A stretch of 64,000 nucleotides of DNA, from NCBI RefSeq assembly GCF_003050615.1, contig NZ_NWBU01000007.1:1-64000 (forward strand). Direction: 5' to 3'. Position numbers and translations under genes: made by a program. Of the stretch, positions 17,674 through 25,708 are shown in pieces. The notes beneath the pieces are model-generated. The model worked only from the letters and a program-made list of their open reading frames with translations, was not told where the DNA came from and searched no databases. Numbering within the stretch: position 1 is the stretch's first letter; each line of letters begins with the position of its first letter. The stretch is from Sphingomonas oleivorans. Its GTDB lineage: Bacteria; Pseudomonadota; Alphaproteobacteria; Sphingomonadales; Sphingomonadaceae.

Positions 17674-18116
17674 GGGCCGGCGCGGTGCCCGACCGGGGCT
17701 TTACCGTGATCGAGCTGCTCGTGGCGGTCGTGATCATGGCCATGGTTTTGATCCCCGTGGCGCGGATGCAGGCGGATCTCAGCCGCCGGCATGCGCGTCA
17801 GGCAGTGCTGCTTGATCGCTTTACGGCCATGCATAATGCGCTGGCCCTGCTGCGCGGATTGAATCCGCTCGCGGAACCGAGCGGCCGCCGCCTCCTCGCC
17901 CCAGGCCTCCTCCTGCAATGGCGCGCGACCCGAGTCAGCGAGGTCCGGCGCAGCCTGCGCTTCCTCGGCGGGGAGGGCGATTTCGATGTCGCCCTTTTCC
18001 GGATTGATGCGCAGATCCTTCGATCTTCGGGAGGAATGCCGATGCGTTTCGCGATCGAGCGTCTCGGCTGGCGCGCGATCCCGGGGTCGGCGCCATCTGT
18101 GACCAGTTGCCCTTGA
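17670..18116 (+). CDS. gspI: Type II secretion minor pseudopilin, GspI/GspH-like
   Basis: A 148-residue protein starting MRAGAVPDRG|FTVIELLVAVVIM, a prepilin peptidase site with Glu5. The rest is a short globular domain without strong signatures. GspI is favoured because the other operon already supplies G, J and K, and GspI-K-J form the pseudopilus tip; GspH cannot be excluded. Last gene before the decayed island. Confidence 0.7.
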   Translation: MRAGAVPDRGFTVIELLVAVVIMAMVLIPVARMQADLSRRHARQAVLLDRFTAMHNALALLRGLNPLAEPSGRRLLAPGLLLQWRATRVSEVRRSLRFLGGEGDFDVALFRIDAQILRSSGGMPMRFAIERLGWRAIPGSAPSVTSCP

Positions 18117-18471
18117 TCACGGGCGACACAGCGGAAGCGCCTTGAAGAGCACCCTCCGCGATCACCCGCAGGAGTCGACCAACCCTCCTACGGACCCACA
18201 CCGATGAAGCGCGAGTTCACCGACCTGCTGCCGGCGAGATCACCACCGTCTGATCCCAATAATGCCACGATATGAAGAGGGCCCCGGTCGGGGCCCTCTT
18301 CATATCGTCAGAACTACATCAGCGCTGGCCTGCTCTTACTCCGCCATACTGGCCTGAAATCCGGCCGCCGTTGACATGTCGACCTGCAGCATCACCGACT
18401 GGCGCTCAAAGCCCAACCGCACGCGGTTCTCTGCGCCGGGGTCCGCTCGGTCCCTGCTCGAGGCATCCCAC
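18117..18471. other. Junction region between gspI and the decayed island
   Basis: About 355 bases with no supported gene. It contains a perfect 19-bp inverted repeat at 18268-18307 and short open frames without recognisable content. The left edge of the island probably lies here, since gspI is intact and the next recognisable sequence is a RepB fragment. I looked for a match to the region beside the integrase (26960-27110) and found no convincing direct repeat. Confidence 0.4.
18268..18307. terminator. 19-bp perfect inverted repeat, bidirectional terminator candidate
   Basis: CGATATGAAGAGGGCCCCG at 18268-18286 is repeated inverted at 18289-18307 with only two bases between. The inner part is GC-rich and the outer part AT-richer, as in strong intrinsic terminators, but a T tract is only partly present. 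It lies between gspI and the convergent RepB fragment and could serve both. Confidence 0.55.
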
Positions 18472-18798
18472 TCAGTCATCGACATCACCCGCAATCCGCA
18501 TGGCAAGCGCACGCGGCATGGTTTCAAGCCCCTCGGCCCGCAACAGCGTCAGGAAGCCTTCATCACCGAGCAGATCCTTGATGGCTTCGACGATGAACAG
18601 AAGGCGCGTCTGCGTGAAATCCGACTTCTTGACCAACAGGCGCTGCTTCTCTGCCTCTCGCTGGTAAACCTGCATGAGGTCACTGGCCGTCAATTTGCGG
18701 TTGCTGGATTTCCGCCCAAGCTTGCCGGCGCGCATCGACTTGTTCCGTCCGCGCATGCGCAAGTCGAGAAAGCTGTCCGTCGTCAGAACATTTGGCAC
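18472..18798 (-). pseudogene. Truncated plasmid-type RepB/ParB partition protein, C-terminal fragment
   Basis: An open frame of 108 codons matching the C-terminal part of plasmid partition RepB-like proteins: LTASDLMQVYQREAEKQR, then KKSDFTQTRLLFIVEAIK and GFLTLLRAEGLETMPRAL. Only this end is present. A stop (TAA) lies a few codons upstream of the GTG at 18798 and the IS3-family remnant follows directly, so the ParB-domain part has been lost. Family assignment is from memory of the motif and was not searched. Confidence 0.6.
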
Positions 18799-18819
18799 AG
18801 ATCGCGGCGTAGATTAGCG

Positions 18820-19506
18820 GAGTGCGGGCTTCATCTTGGGGTTGATGTTATGCGGCGAGCTTGCGGTGAAGCAAGCGCCGATGTTCGATGGTCTGTCGCT
18901 TGATCCTTTCACGCTGTTGGATGACGGCCGGGGCCCTGCCGAAGTAGGCGTCAGCGGGCGTCACGTTGTTCAGGCTCTCGTGGTAACGCTGGTGATTGTA
19001 GTGCTCGACGAAGGCCTCGATCTGCGCCTCGAGGTCGCCGGGCAGGCAGTAGTTTTCCAGCAGGATGCGGTTTTTCAAGGTCTGGTGCCAGCGTTCGATC
19101 TTGCCCTGTGTTTGCGGATGACACAGGGCGCCGCGCACATGGCTCATCTTCCGGGCCTCGATGTATTCCGCCAGTTCGCCCGCGATGTAGCTGGGGCCAT
19201 TATCCGACAGCAACCTGGGCTTGTGCAGCACCGTGGCGCTGTCACAGCCCGAGGCCTTGAGGGCGAGGTCCAGCGTATCGGTGACATCCTCGGCCCGCAT
19301 GGTGGTGCACAGCTTCCAGGCGATGATGTAGCGCGAGAAGTCGTCGAGCAGCGTCGAGAGGTACATCCAGCGCCATCTCGACGATCTGGTCCTGAATATC
19401 GTCACCGATGCGGTTCCACACCCGGCTCGGCGCGGAAGGTCGATCTTCCAAGGCCTCCGGCCCGCCTTCGAGGAAGCGGTCATACCAGCGGTAGAACGTC
19501 CGGCGG
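18820..19506 (-). mobile_element. IS3-family insertion sequence remnant
   Basis: The segment between the RepB fragment and the ParB fragment is filled by parts of one transposase gene read leftward. Its outer ends cannot be fixed: no clear terminal inverted repeats or target duplication are visible, as expected if the ends were deleted. Both flanking genes are partition genes broken at the borders, so insertion followed by deletion is the simplest history. Confidence 0.65.
18848..19505 (-). pseudogene. Internally deleted DDE transposase
   Basis: The downstream part is a clear integrase-core domain: STLLDDFSRYIIAWKL (first Asp), LLSDNGPSY (second Asp) and GKIERWHQTLKNRILLEN (Glu). Upstream the reading frame changes: TFYRWYDRFLEGGPEALEDR and RVWNRIGDDIQDQIVEM, the helix-turn-helix part, are in another frame and fuse to the core near 19370-19385. 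About 70-90 codons normally found between them are missing, and the N-terminus is also gone. The element cannot make its own transposase. Confidence 0.75.
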
Positions 19507-20276
19507 GCAAGCCGGTTTCCGATAGTCTAGCCCGCGACCTGTCCGCGCACCGGACGCTGGCGCTTCGCGTGGCGCTGGCCGAACGCCCCGATCTGGCGCT
19601 GGTCGCGCTCACCCATACGCTGACCGCACAACTGTTCTACGGCTATACCGAGGCCGGTTGCCTTGAAGTCCGCCCGACCGTGACGCCGCTTGGCAGTCAT
19701 GCGGATGGGATCGAGGATACGCGGCTGGCAGTGCGGGCGAGCGGGCAGCACGAGGCATGGGCCGAGCGGATGCCGCGCGACGTGGTCGACCTGTGGGCGT
19801 TCATCGTCGGGCTGGATGGTAAAACCCGGGTGGCGCTGCTGGCACATTGCGCGTCCCGCACCGTCAATGCGCTGTGCCTGCCGTGGGATCGCAAGCCCCG
19901 GTCGCTGCAAACGGCGGACAGGCTGGCGAGCGCGCTGGCATTGGACGTGGCGAAGGACTGGACGCCCACCGTGGACAGCTACCTTGGCCGCGTCACCAAG
20001 GCTCATATCGTGGAGGCTGTGACCGAAGGCGTGTCGGAGGACGCCGCCCGCCGCATCGCAGACTTGAAGAAGTCGGACATGGCACGGGTCGCCGAGCAGC
20101 TTTTGGCCGGGACTGGCTGGCTTCCCGCCATGCTGTGGACGCCGAAGCCGGAAGTGCAGGAGCCCGGGCCCGTTGACGCCGAGGGCATGGGGAGCGTGGA
20201 ATTGCCGTCCGAGGCGGAGGCTTCCGACGCCCAACCGGAGGACGGCGAGTCGTTCTTAGTCACCGCCGCCGAATAG
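19507..20276 (+). pseudogene. Truncated plasmid-type ParB, C-terminal fragment
   Basis: In-frame coding can be read from about 19507 (VSDSLARDLSAHRTLALR) through to the stop at 20276. This is the C-terminal third of the long ParB-like proteins of sphingomonad plasmids and integrative elements; the pattern DLSAHRT...LHxLT and the ending AGTGWLPAMLWTPK fit. The N-terminal ParB nuclease/CTPase and DNA-binding domains are missing, cut off at the IS remnant. A GTG at 19569 could initiate a fragment, but no function is expected. Confidence 0.65.
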
Positions 20277-20284
20277 CGGCATCG

Positions 20285-20312
20285 GGCCGGGACCGCTCAC
20301 GCGGTCCCGGCC
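20285..20312 (+). terminator. Intrinsic terminator after the ParB fragment
   Basis: GGCCGGGACCGC (20285-20296), loop TCAC, GCGGTCCCGGCC (20301-20312), followed directly by TTTAATTT. The 12-bp perfect GC-rich stem with a T-rich tail begins eight bases after the parB stop. Confidence 0.85.
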
Positions 20313-20937
20313 TTTAATTTCCACCGACGAAACATCGCGGCCGCGCACGTTGGGACGCGGCCGATTTGTCCGCTACGAAGACGCCCCGCTCCGATGGCGC
20401 TTGCCGCGTGCGGTAGATGGATCAATGAGCAAATATATTGGCGGTCGATCTCCTGGATTGATCTGGCTGGAGCCGAAAGCGGTCCGACCCGCGACAAGGA
20501 AATTGGCGTTCAGCGGCTGTCGATCCCGCCTCGCGTTCGACCGGCTGCGCCGCGCGTGCGGAGTGTCCGTTGCGCCCGCCATCCCATGATCGACTTCGTT
20601 GCCGGTCGGCTGCGGGTAGCGCAATTCAGCTGGGACGATTGCCCGCCTGTCAGGTCGCGACGGTGTGCCAACGTGTCCGCTTCCGGCATCGGCACGACCG
20701 CGCGGTCTCGAATGGCTTGATCTAACCGGGGCCAGCTTCGCCTTTCCCGGCCTGGCGCAACGCCGCCGCGCGGCTTTTTTCCGCCGCCTTCGGCTTTGCA
20801 TCGCAAAGCAAAAAAGCCGCGCGGCGCCATCCTCCGCTGCGCTCCGGCCGCCAGCGGTGCGCGTCCGATCATCCCCGCTTCACGACAAGCCATCGAGGCC
20901 GCGGCGGTCGCGGCCCGAGAGCAAAAGGAACTTCGAC
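20313..20937. other. Non-coding stretch upstream of DUF736 gene
   Basis: About 625 bases with no supported gene; the open frames on both strands are arginine/proline-rich translations of GC-rich DNA. It contains the composite palindrome at 20764-20826. In plasmid-derived islands such a segment between parB and DUF736 genes might hold replication or transfer signals, but I see no iterons. Confidence 0.4.
20764..20826. repeat. Composite palindrome with T6/A6 edges
   Basis: CGCCGCGCGGCTTTTTT (20764-20780) is perfectly inverted as AAAAAAGCCGCGCGGCG (20810-20826). Between them a second stem GCTTTGC/GCAAAGC (20793-20799 and 20803-20809) abuts the right arm, leaving a 12-base bulge on the left side only. 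It could terminate transcription in both directions, or be a protein- or nickase-binding structure. Confidence 0.7.
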
Positions 20938-21237
20938 ATGGCTACCATCGGCACCTTCACCCAGGCGGGCAACGGCTCCTTCACCGGAACCATCAAGACG
21001 CTCACCCTCAACGCCAAGGCTACTCTCCGGCCGATCGACAAGGAGAGCGAGAAGACACCCGACTTCCGTCTCGCGGTCAGCGCCATCGAGTGCGGCGCGG
21101 GATGGAAGAAGACGAGCCGCGAAAACCGCGATTACATCTCGGTCAAGCTGGACGATCCCACCTTCCCGGCGCCGATCTACGCCACGCTGGTCGAAACCGA
21201 GACCGCCGGCGAATATGCGCTGATCTGGTCCCGCTGA
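20938..21237 (+). CDS. DUF736-family protein
   Basis: A 99-residue protein beginning [20 protein letters not shown], the typical DUF736 start, with [16 protein letters not shown] in the middle and [10 protein letters not shown] at the end. The function is unknown. The family is found on plasmids and integrative elements of alphaproteobacteria, usually near parB and DUF932 genes, as here. An AAAAGGAA ribosome site precedes the ATG. The gene looks intact although the island around it is decayed. Confidence 0.88.
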   Translation: MATIGTFTQAGNGSFTGTIKTLTLNAKATLRPIDKESEKTPDFRLAVSAIECGAGWKKTSRENRDYISVKLDDPTFPAPIYATLVETETAGEYALIWSR

Positions 21238-21249
21238 TCTCGATGCGGC

Positions 21250-21272
21250 GCCCCGCTCCATCGGAGCGGGGC
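21250..21272 (+). terminator. Hairpin after the DUF736 gene
   Basis: GCCCCGCTCC (21250-21259) and GGAGCGGGGC (21263-21272) with a three-base loop, followed by ATCTTCTCATGCTTTTG. It begins 12 bases past the stop; a compact intrinsic terminator with an imperfect T tract. Confidence 0.7.
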
Positions 21273-21535
21273 ATCTTCTCATGCTTTTGTTTCGCCGGTT
21301 CTTGCAGATGGACGGGCCAGTCGGCCCGGCATTTTTGCTGCAGATGCTTGGGGCGCTGCCCCTGGCGCCCTTTGGATCGGCTTCCGCCCAGCTTCCTCCA
21401 CGCCTTCCGCGTTCCGTGCAGCCGGTTCCCCGCGAAGCCGCCCACTCCGGTTGCACCCCCGGTCTCGCCGACGGGCAGGGTTTCAGCGCGGCGCTTCCCG
21501 CTGCGTGGAAACCCAGGCTCAAGGAAGGACCGATC

Positions 21536-22378
21536 ATGTATCATCAGCTTGCCACCCGTTTCGGCCGCAATGCGCACCAGATCAGCGGATATGAGGCACT
21601 CGACAACGAAGCGCTCTACCGCCACGTCCCCTCCATCTTCGCCCGCGAGGCGCATGACAGCCGTTCGGAGCGCTATGTCTATGTTCCGACCATCGACATT
21701 GTGGAGGGGCTGCGCCGCGAAGGATGGATCCCGTTCTTCGCCGTCCAGTCGGTCCCGCGCGACGGTAGCCGCCACGGCCATGCCAAGCATATGCTGCGCC
21801 TGCGCCGGGATGACGGCATCGGCAAGCCCGAAGCCGCCGAAGTCATCGTCGTCAACAGCCACGACGGGACCAGCGCCTATCAGATGTTCGCCGGGATGCT
21901 GCGCTTCGTCTGCACCAACAGCATGATCGCAGGCGAGCGGTTCGAGGAAGTCCGCGTGCCGCACAAGGGTAATATCCAGCACGACATCATCGAGGGGGTC
22001 TATACCGTTGCGGAGGACTTCCCCCGGCTGATCGAGGCCAGCAAAAGCATGAAGGCCACGCAGCTGTCCGAGGATGAACGGCGCTTGCTTGCCGAAGTAA
22101 GCCTCGTGGCGCGCTACGGCGAGGATGAAAGCCCGCTTCGTCCCGAGCAGATCATCGAACCACGCCGCCGGGAAGATGTCGGCAACAGCCTGTGGACGAC
22201 GTTCAACGTCATTCAGGAAAACGTCATTCGTGGCGGGTTGCATGGCCGCAAGCGCAACGCCGAGGGCCGCGTCCGCCGCAGCCGGACCCGCGCCATCAAC
22301 GGCATCGACCAGAATGTGACGCTCAATCGCGCGCTCTGGACGCTGGCCGAAGGGATGCAACGGCTGAAGGCTGGCTGA
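21536..22378 (+). CDS. DUF932-family protein
   Basis: A 280-residue protein starting MYHQLATRFG, with AAGGAAGG upstream. Family features include HAKHMLRLR, VVNSHDGTSAYQMFAGMLR and the cysteine region RFVCTNSMIAG, then a basic C-terminus (RKRNAEGRVRRSRTR). DUF932 proteins (LGT-like/YubP-type) are common on plasmids and phages, and their activity is not established. In this island it follows DUF736, a pairing typical of conjugative plasmids of the group. Appears intact. Confidence 0.85.
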   Translation: MYHQLATRFGRNAHQISGYEALDNEALYRHVPSIFAREAHDSRSERYVYVPTIDIVEGLRREGWIPFFAVQSVPRDGSRHGHAKHMLRLRRDDGIGKPEAAEVIVVNSHDGTSAYQMFAGMLRFVCTNSMIAGERFEEVRVPHKGNIQHDIIEGVYTVAEDFPRLIEASKSMKATQLSEDERRLLAEVSLVARYGEDESPLRPEQIIEPRRREDVGNSLWTTFNVIQENVIRGGLHGRKRNAEGRVRRSRTRAINGIDQNVTLNRALWTLAEGMQRLKAG

Positions 22379-22388
22379 GAGGGCCAGG

Positions 22389-22419
22389 ATCGCAGGGCCG
22401 GTGCATCCGGCCCTGCGAT
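22389..22419 (+). terminator. Hairpin after the DUF932 gene
   Basis: ATCGCAGGGCCGG (22389-22401) and CCGGCCCTGCGAT (22407-22419), a 13-bp perfect stem with the loop TGCAT, ten bases after the stop. No long T run follows. Confidence 0.7.
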
Positions 22420-22520
22420 GACATGTTTACGCGAGCCTCCCCGGTGGTCCGATTTCGGCCTGAACGACGGCAGCTTCGCTCCCGATGATGGCGCCACCAC
22501 AAACCGGCGCGGTCGCCGGG

Positions 22521-23423
22521 CTACTGCCCGGCTCGCAGATTTCCCTGTGCATTTTCCACACCGATCAGGATGGTCGTCCCCGTGGCGGACGGCTGCGGGT
22601 TTTCAGAAGTCGGGCTTCGTCCGTCTGGACCGAGCCAGGCCAAGCCCTGAGCCACGCCCATTGAACGGCCGACGAGGGACTGAAGAAGCCCATCCCCATC
22701 AGTGGGGCTTATGCCCGTGAGCGCCCTCGATGCCGCCGAGAAGGATTTATGGGGCATCTCCGAACCGTCAATGGACAACCCGTCCTCGGTAATGACGCCG
22801 CGGAATTCCTTGCCGGCATAGACGAAACGGCATTGCGTGCCCTTTGCCGGGAAAAAGGTCGGGAGAGCGCTCCACCCCGGAGTGCCTGCCGTTGCGGCGA
22901 CGGGAATGTCCGTACGATCGGGCGCCCCCCAGATGGTGCGCGCCACTTCGAACAAGGCGTCGCCGCGGTCCTGGATGGCGGCTTCATCCCAATAGTCAAA
23001 GCCGCCAAGGTCCCGACTGAGCGCAAGCGCAGTGTTGGCCTTGATCGCCGGCATTTTTACGGAGAATGGCCCATTGGAAATGGTTAAGTTGAGGGCCAGC
23101 GTCATCAACGTCAGATTGCCGATCGCGTTGACGGCGCTGTTGCGCGCCCGCACCAAGTTCGCGAGTTCCGGAGGATAATCCGCTTCACTCACCCCCTCCA
23201 TGCCGGGGAGCGGCCAGGTCGCATGCCATTTCTGCGGCATGATATGCTCGATCGTCAGCGCCGAGCGGATGACGATGTTCTCGTTCAGTGGTGTCTGCTT
23301 GGCGCTTTCGATGGCTTCGAAAATGTAGCGCAGGCGCGGTTGGCGGGCATTGCGATATTGCTCGCGCATGATCCAGTGATGCCGCCATTCCGTATCGTCC
23401 GGCCAGCGATCAAGATCAGCGGT
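22521..23423 (-). pseudogene. N-terminally truncated GmrSD/DUF1524-type restriction protein
   Basis: The frame carries the C-terminal HNH-like DUF1524 part of GmrSD type IV restriction enzymes: DLDRWPDDTEWRHHWI, RLRYIFEAIE, and LTIEHIMPQKW, where the His-x-x-Pro motif is the nuclease signature. A domain resembling a DNA-binding module follows (GFDYWDEAAIQDR... and a C-terminal RAMA-like part with GKEFRGVITEDGLSI). The N-terminal DUF262 (GTPase-like) half is absent: coding similarity stops near 23423, about 85 bases before the abiEii stop codon. An internal ATG at 23369 could give a 282-residue product, but a functional enzyme is unlikely. Confidence 0.7.
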
Positions 23424-23506
23424 CCGCCCGCCCAGACGGCGCGTAGTGGTGCATCGATCGCGAGTGCACTGCCCCGCAATTCCGCTGATGCAAGGATCGC
23501 ATCAAG

Positions 23507-24424
23507 CTATCCGGCCAGCACCTCGTCAAGCTTGGCAAGTTGGTCCTCGAACTTGTCGGGCTGCTCCGCTCGCAGGCGCTCGAGGTTCCGCTGCTTCCAT
23601 TGCACAGCTGGGAGCAGGCTTGCGTCGGTGGGTAGTGCGAGCTCAGCCCAGTGGGGTTCCCCCGCGAAGAAGGATCGGAGAAAGGCGGCCGGGCCGGTTC
23701 CCTGAATACGCTCGCGGATGTCTGCGACAAGTTTCGTGCGAATGTCGAGCAAGGCCTCGAGCGGCACGGGTTCTACCGTCATTCCGCTGAATTCACCTAA
23801 ATAGGTGACATCCAGGTCGAGTAGGTTCGGAGCAAGTAGTTCATGGGGCGGGCGGTTGTGGCTCACCAGATAGACCAGGAATGCTTTGAAGATGTCGTCG
23901 GTGAGACCTTCGTTTTCGTAGAGATGCAGGATGTCGAAGAGATCGCGCGGATGCTGGCGGTCGAGCGCAGCGGCGATCTTTCCTGCATAGAGATCCGGCA
24001 GGGCGACGACCTGCATTTCAGCATAACCAAACTGAACCTCGACTGCTGAACGCACCGAGCGCATTTCGGGTTCGAACACCGTGCCGCGCAGCACGGGGCT
24101 GACTTCGACCTTGATCTGGGCAGTGTTACCGCGGACGATCAGCTTTGCGCCATCGCCGGAGTTTTGCTCGGTGACCTTGAGGCCCAGGCGCTTGCGTATG
24201 CTGCCGGCGATCCGCGCAAAACCGGCTTGGATCGCGGCAAGCGATTCCGATCGACTGGCAATCGGCAGATACACCAAGTCGATATCTACCGAGAGCCGCG
24301 GCAGGTCTCGGACGAACAGGTTAATGGCGGTGCCGCCCTTGAGCGCAAAGGCTTGCTCCCGGGCGATTTCGGGAATCGTTCGAACAAGAAGAGTGACTTG
24401 GGCGGAATAGACCTCCGTCGACAT
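23507..24424 (-). CDS. abiEii: AbiEii/AbiGii-family nucleotidyltransferase toxin
   Basis: A 305-residue protein from ATG 24424. The nucleotidyltransferase motifs are present: FALKGGTAINLF and LSVDIDLVYLP (the Gly-Gly and Asp-x-Asp metal-binding pair), then KIAAALDRQHPRDLFDI with the conserved DLFDI. In studied AbiE systems the toxin transfers nucleotides onto tRNA or other targets and gives abortive phage resistance. Its start shares one base with the stop of the antitoxin gene (TGATG), as in known type IV toxin-antitoxin pairs. Intact by sequence. Confidence 0.85.
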   Translation of the reverse strand: MSTEVYSAQVTLLVRTIPEIAREQAFALKGGTAINLFVRDLPRLSVDIDLVYLPIASRSESLAAIQAGFARIAGSIRKRLGLKVTEQNSGDGAKLIVRGNTAQIKVEVSPVLRGTVFEPEMRSVRSAVEVQFGYAEMQVVALPDLYAGKIAAALDRQHPRDLFDILHLYENEGLTDDIFKAFLVYLVSHNRPPHELLAPNLLDLDVTYLGEFSGMTVEPVPLEALLDIRTKLVADIRERIQGTGPAAFLRSFFAGEPHWAELALPTDASLLPAVQWKQRNLERLRAEQPDKFEDQLAKLDEVLAG

Positions 24425-25284
24425 CAGCTCGCCCTCGAAGCACTTCTGGGTTTTCCGGATTTCGGCACGGTGATCTGAAACTCTGGATCGAACTCCCCGC
24501 CCGGCACGATCTGGCGCTTGCCTGAGCCGATGTCGATATCTGCAGCCCGCAATCTTCGCGCCCAGGCGTGGCGGTGCTGTCCTGCGAAATAGAGGAACAA
24601 CCGCTTTGCCTTGACGCTCTGGCACGCGAGCAGCAGCGCCTCCATGAGCTTTGGCCGGAGCGTGGTCAGCCCTTCAAACAGCTCGGCGCCATGCTGAAAG
24701 CTGACCGCCTTGGGGACCTCTTCCAAGGTCTCGAGGATGGCACGCTCGAGACTGGAGACGCGTAGATGCTGCCGGTGCGGGACCGCATGGTCGCCCGATA
24801 GGTCGGCAGGCCCAAGGCCAGAGGTTACCAGGTCTAGCGCACGGGTCTCGAGACCGATATCCGGGGTGGCATCGCTGAACAGCTTGCGCGATCTGACGTC
24901 GAAGTCGGCGTTCAGAGCGAGGCGACGAAGATACGAGCGTACTGCCGGGGCATCGGTGTAGAGCCATATGCGCCTACGCCCGAGCGGCGCATATTGCCAA
25001 TAGCCCGCAAGCTCGAGCGCGGACATTCCACCGACATGCACGGGCACCTTCAACAGCGTTTGCAGGGAGAGCGTTGCGATCTCCCAACGCACCGCCCCAC
25101 CGTTCTCGGGTTCAGGGCGCCTGTAGAGCCGCGATCCGACCCGCTCCAGCCAGCCGCGCTCGACATAGTCGCGAATGGAAGAGGCGCTGAGCCCGATGTT
25201 CGAGAGCCAGGCCGCGTCAACCACGTACCGCTCGGGAAGCTCATGCATCAGCCGGTTTAAGAGGGAGGCCCTTTTTGCGGTCAT
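24424..25284 (-). CDS. abiEi: AbiEi-family antitoxin / transcriptional regulator
   Basis: A 286-residue protein from the ATG at 25284; a longer reading to 25416 lacks family similarity. An N-terminal winged-helix AbiEi_4 part (YVVDAAWLSNIGLSASSIRD, VERGWLERVGSRLYRR) is followed by the antitoxin domain. The C-terminus ends SGKRQIVPGGEFDPEFQI, typical of the family. AbiEi neutralises AbiEii and represses the shared promoter by binding inverted repeats upstream; likely operator sequence is in the AT-richer stretch at 25285-25350. Confidence 0.85.
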   Translation of the reverse strand: MTAKRASLLNRLMHELPERYVVDAAWLSNIGLSASSIRDYVERGWLERVGSRLYRRPEPENGGAVRWEIATLSLQTLLKVPVHVGGMSALELAGYWQYAPLGRRRIWLYTDAPAVRSYLRRLALNADFDVRSRKLFSDATPDIGLETRALDLVTSGLGPADLSGDHAVPHRQHLRVSSLERAILETLEEVPKAVSFQHGAELFEGLTTLRPKLMEALLLACQSVKAKRLFLYFAGQHRHAWARRLRAADIDIGSGKRQIVPGGEFDPEFQITVPKSGKPRSASRAS

Positions 25285-25708
25285 CACGCAAGTTATGTCA
25301 GATTGGTAAACTAATGGAAAGCGATAGTTTGCCGGAACGCGATTTCTAGCGCTATAGGCGCAGAAAAGTCGTGGCTCGTAAACCGGGAGCCTATGCAACT
25401 CGGCAGCTGCGTACAATCACCATCGATGCATCAAAGGTTCGGTTTGTCGGCAAGCGACCACAAGGACGCGCCGAGCTCAGCCATCCTGGCGCGCCCTTGT
25501 GGTTGCAACATGTCGCGCTGCGACATGCAGCCAGCTCGATCTGGCTGGGCGACCGGATCTCGTGCTGGCAGTCGGCCTTACCAGCCTGCGCGAGCAACTC
25601 GTCGACATGCTTGCAGCCATCGACAAAGCCCGGTCCTGATGCAGCTGGCTGGCCCGCGCGGCCTGTAGGCCTTGGTGCCATTATCTTCGCGCCCCGGTAT
25701 GCATCGAC
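25285..25708. other. Region between abiE and the integrase
   Basis: About 424 bases. The first 70 are AT-richer and likely hold the abiE promoter. From 25458 to 25527 palindromes are dense. On the plus strand about 25535-25639 could encode the tail of an unknown protein (LDLAGRPDLVLAVGLTSLRE..., stop TGA at 25637), but upstream coding is not recognisable. I cannot assign it. Confidence 0.4.
25458..25527. repeat. Stacked palindromes near the integrase 3' end
   Basis: CCACAAGGACGCGCC (25458-25472) is inverted at 25488-25502 with one mismatch. Immediately after come GTTGCAAC (25502-25509) and CATGTCGC/GCGACATG (25509-25516 and 25520-25527). Three dyads in 70 bases suggest a recombination or protein-binding site rather than coding DNA. 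Confidence 0.6.

Noticed and set aside
20510-20893. 127-codon minus frame in the island gap
   Set aside because: Low-complexity Arg/Gly/Pro translation, no ribosome site, crosses the palindrome at 20764-20826.
20313-20937. Possible plasmid replication origin
   Set aside because: No iterons, DnaA boxes or AT-rich unwinding stretch could be seen.
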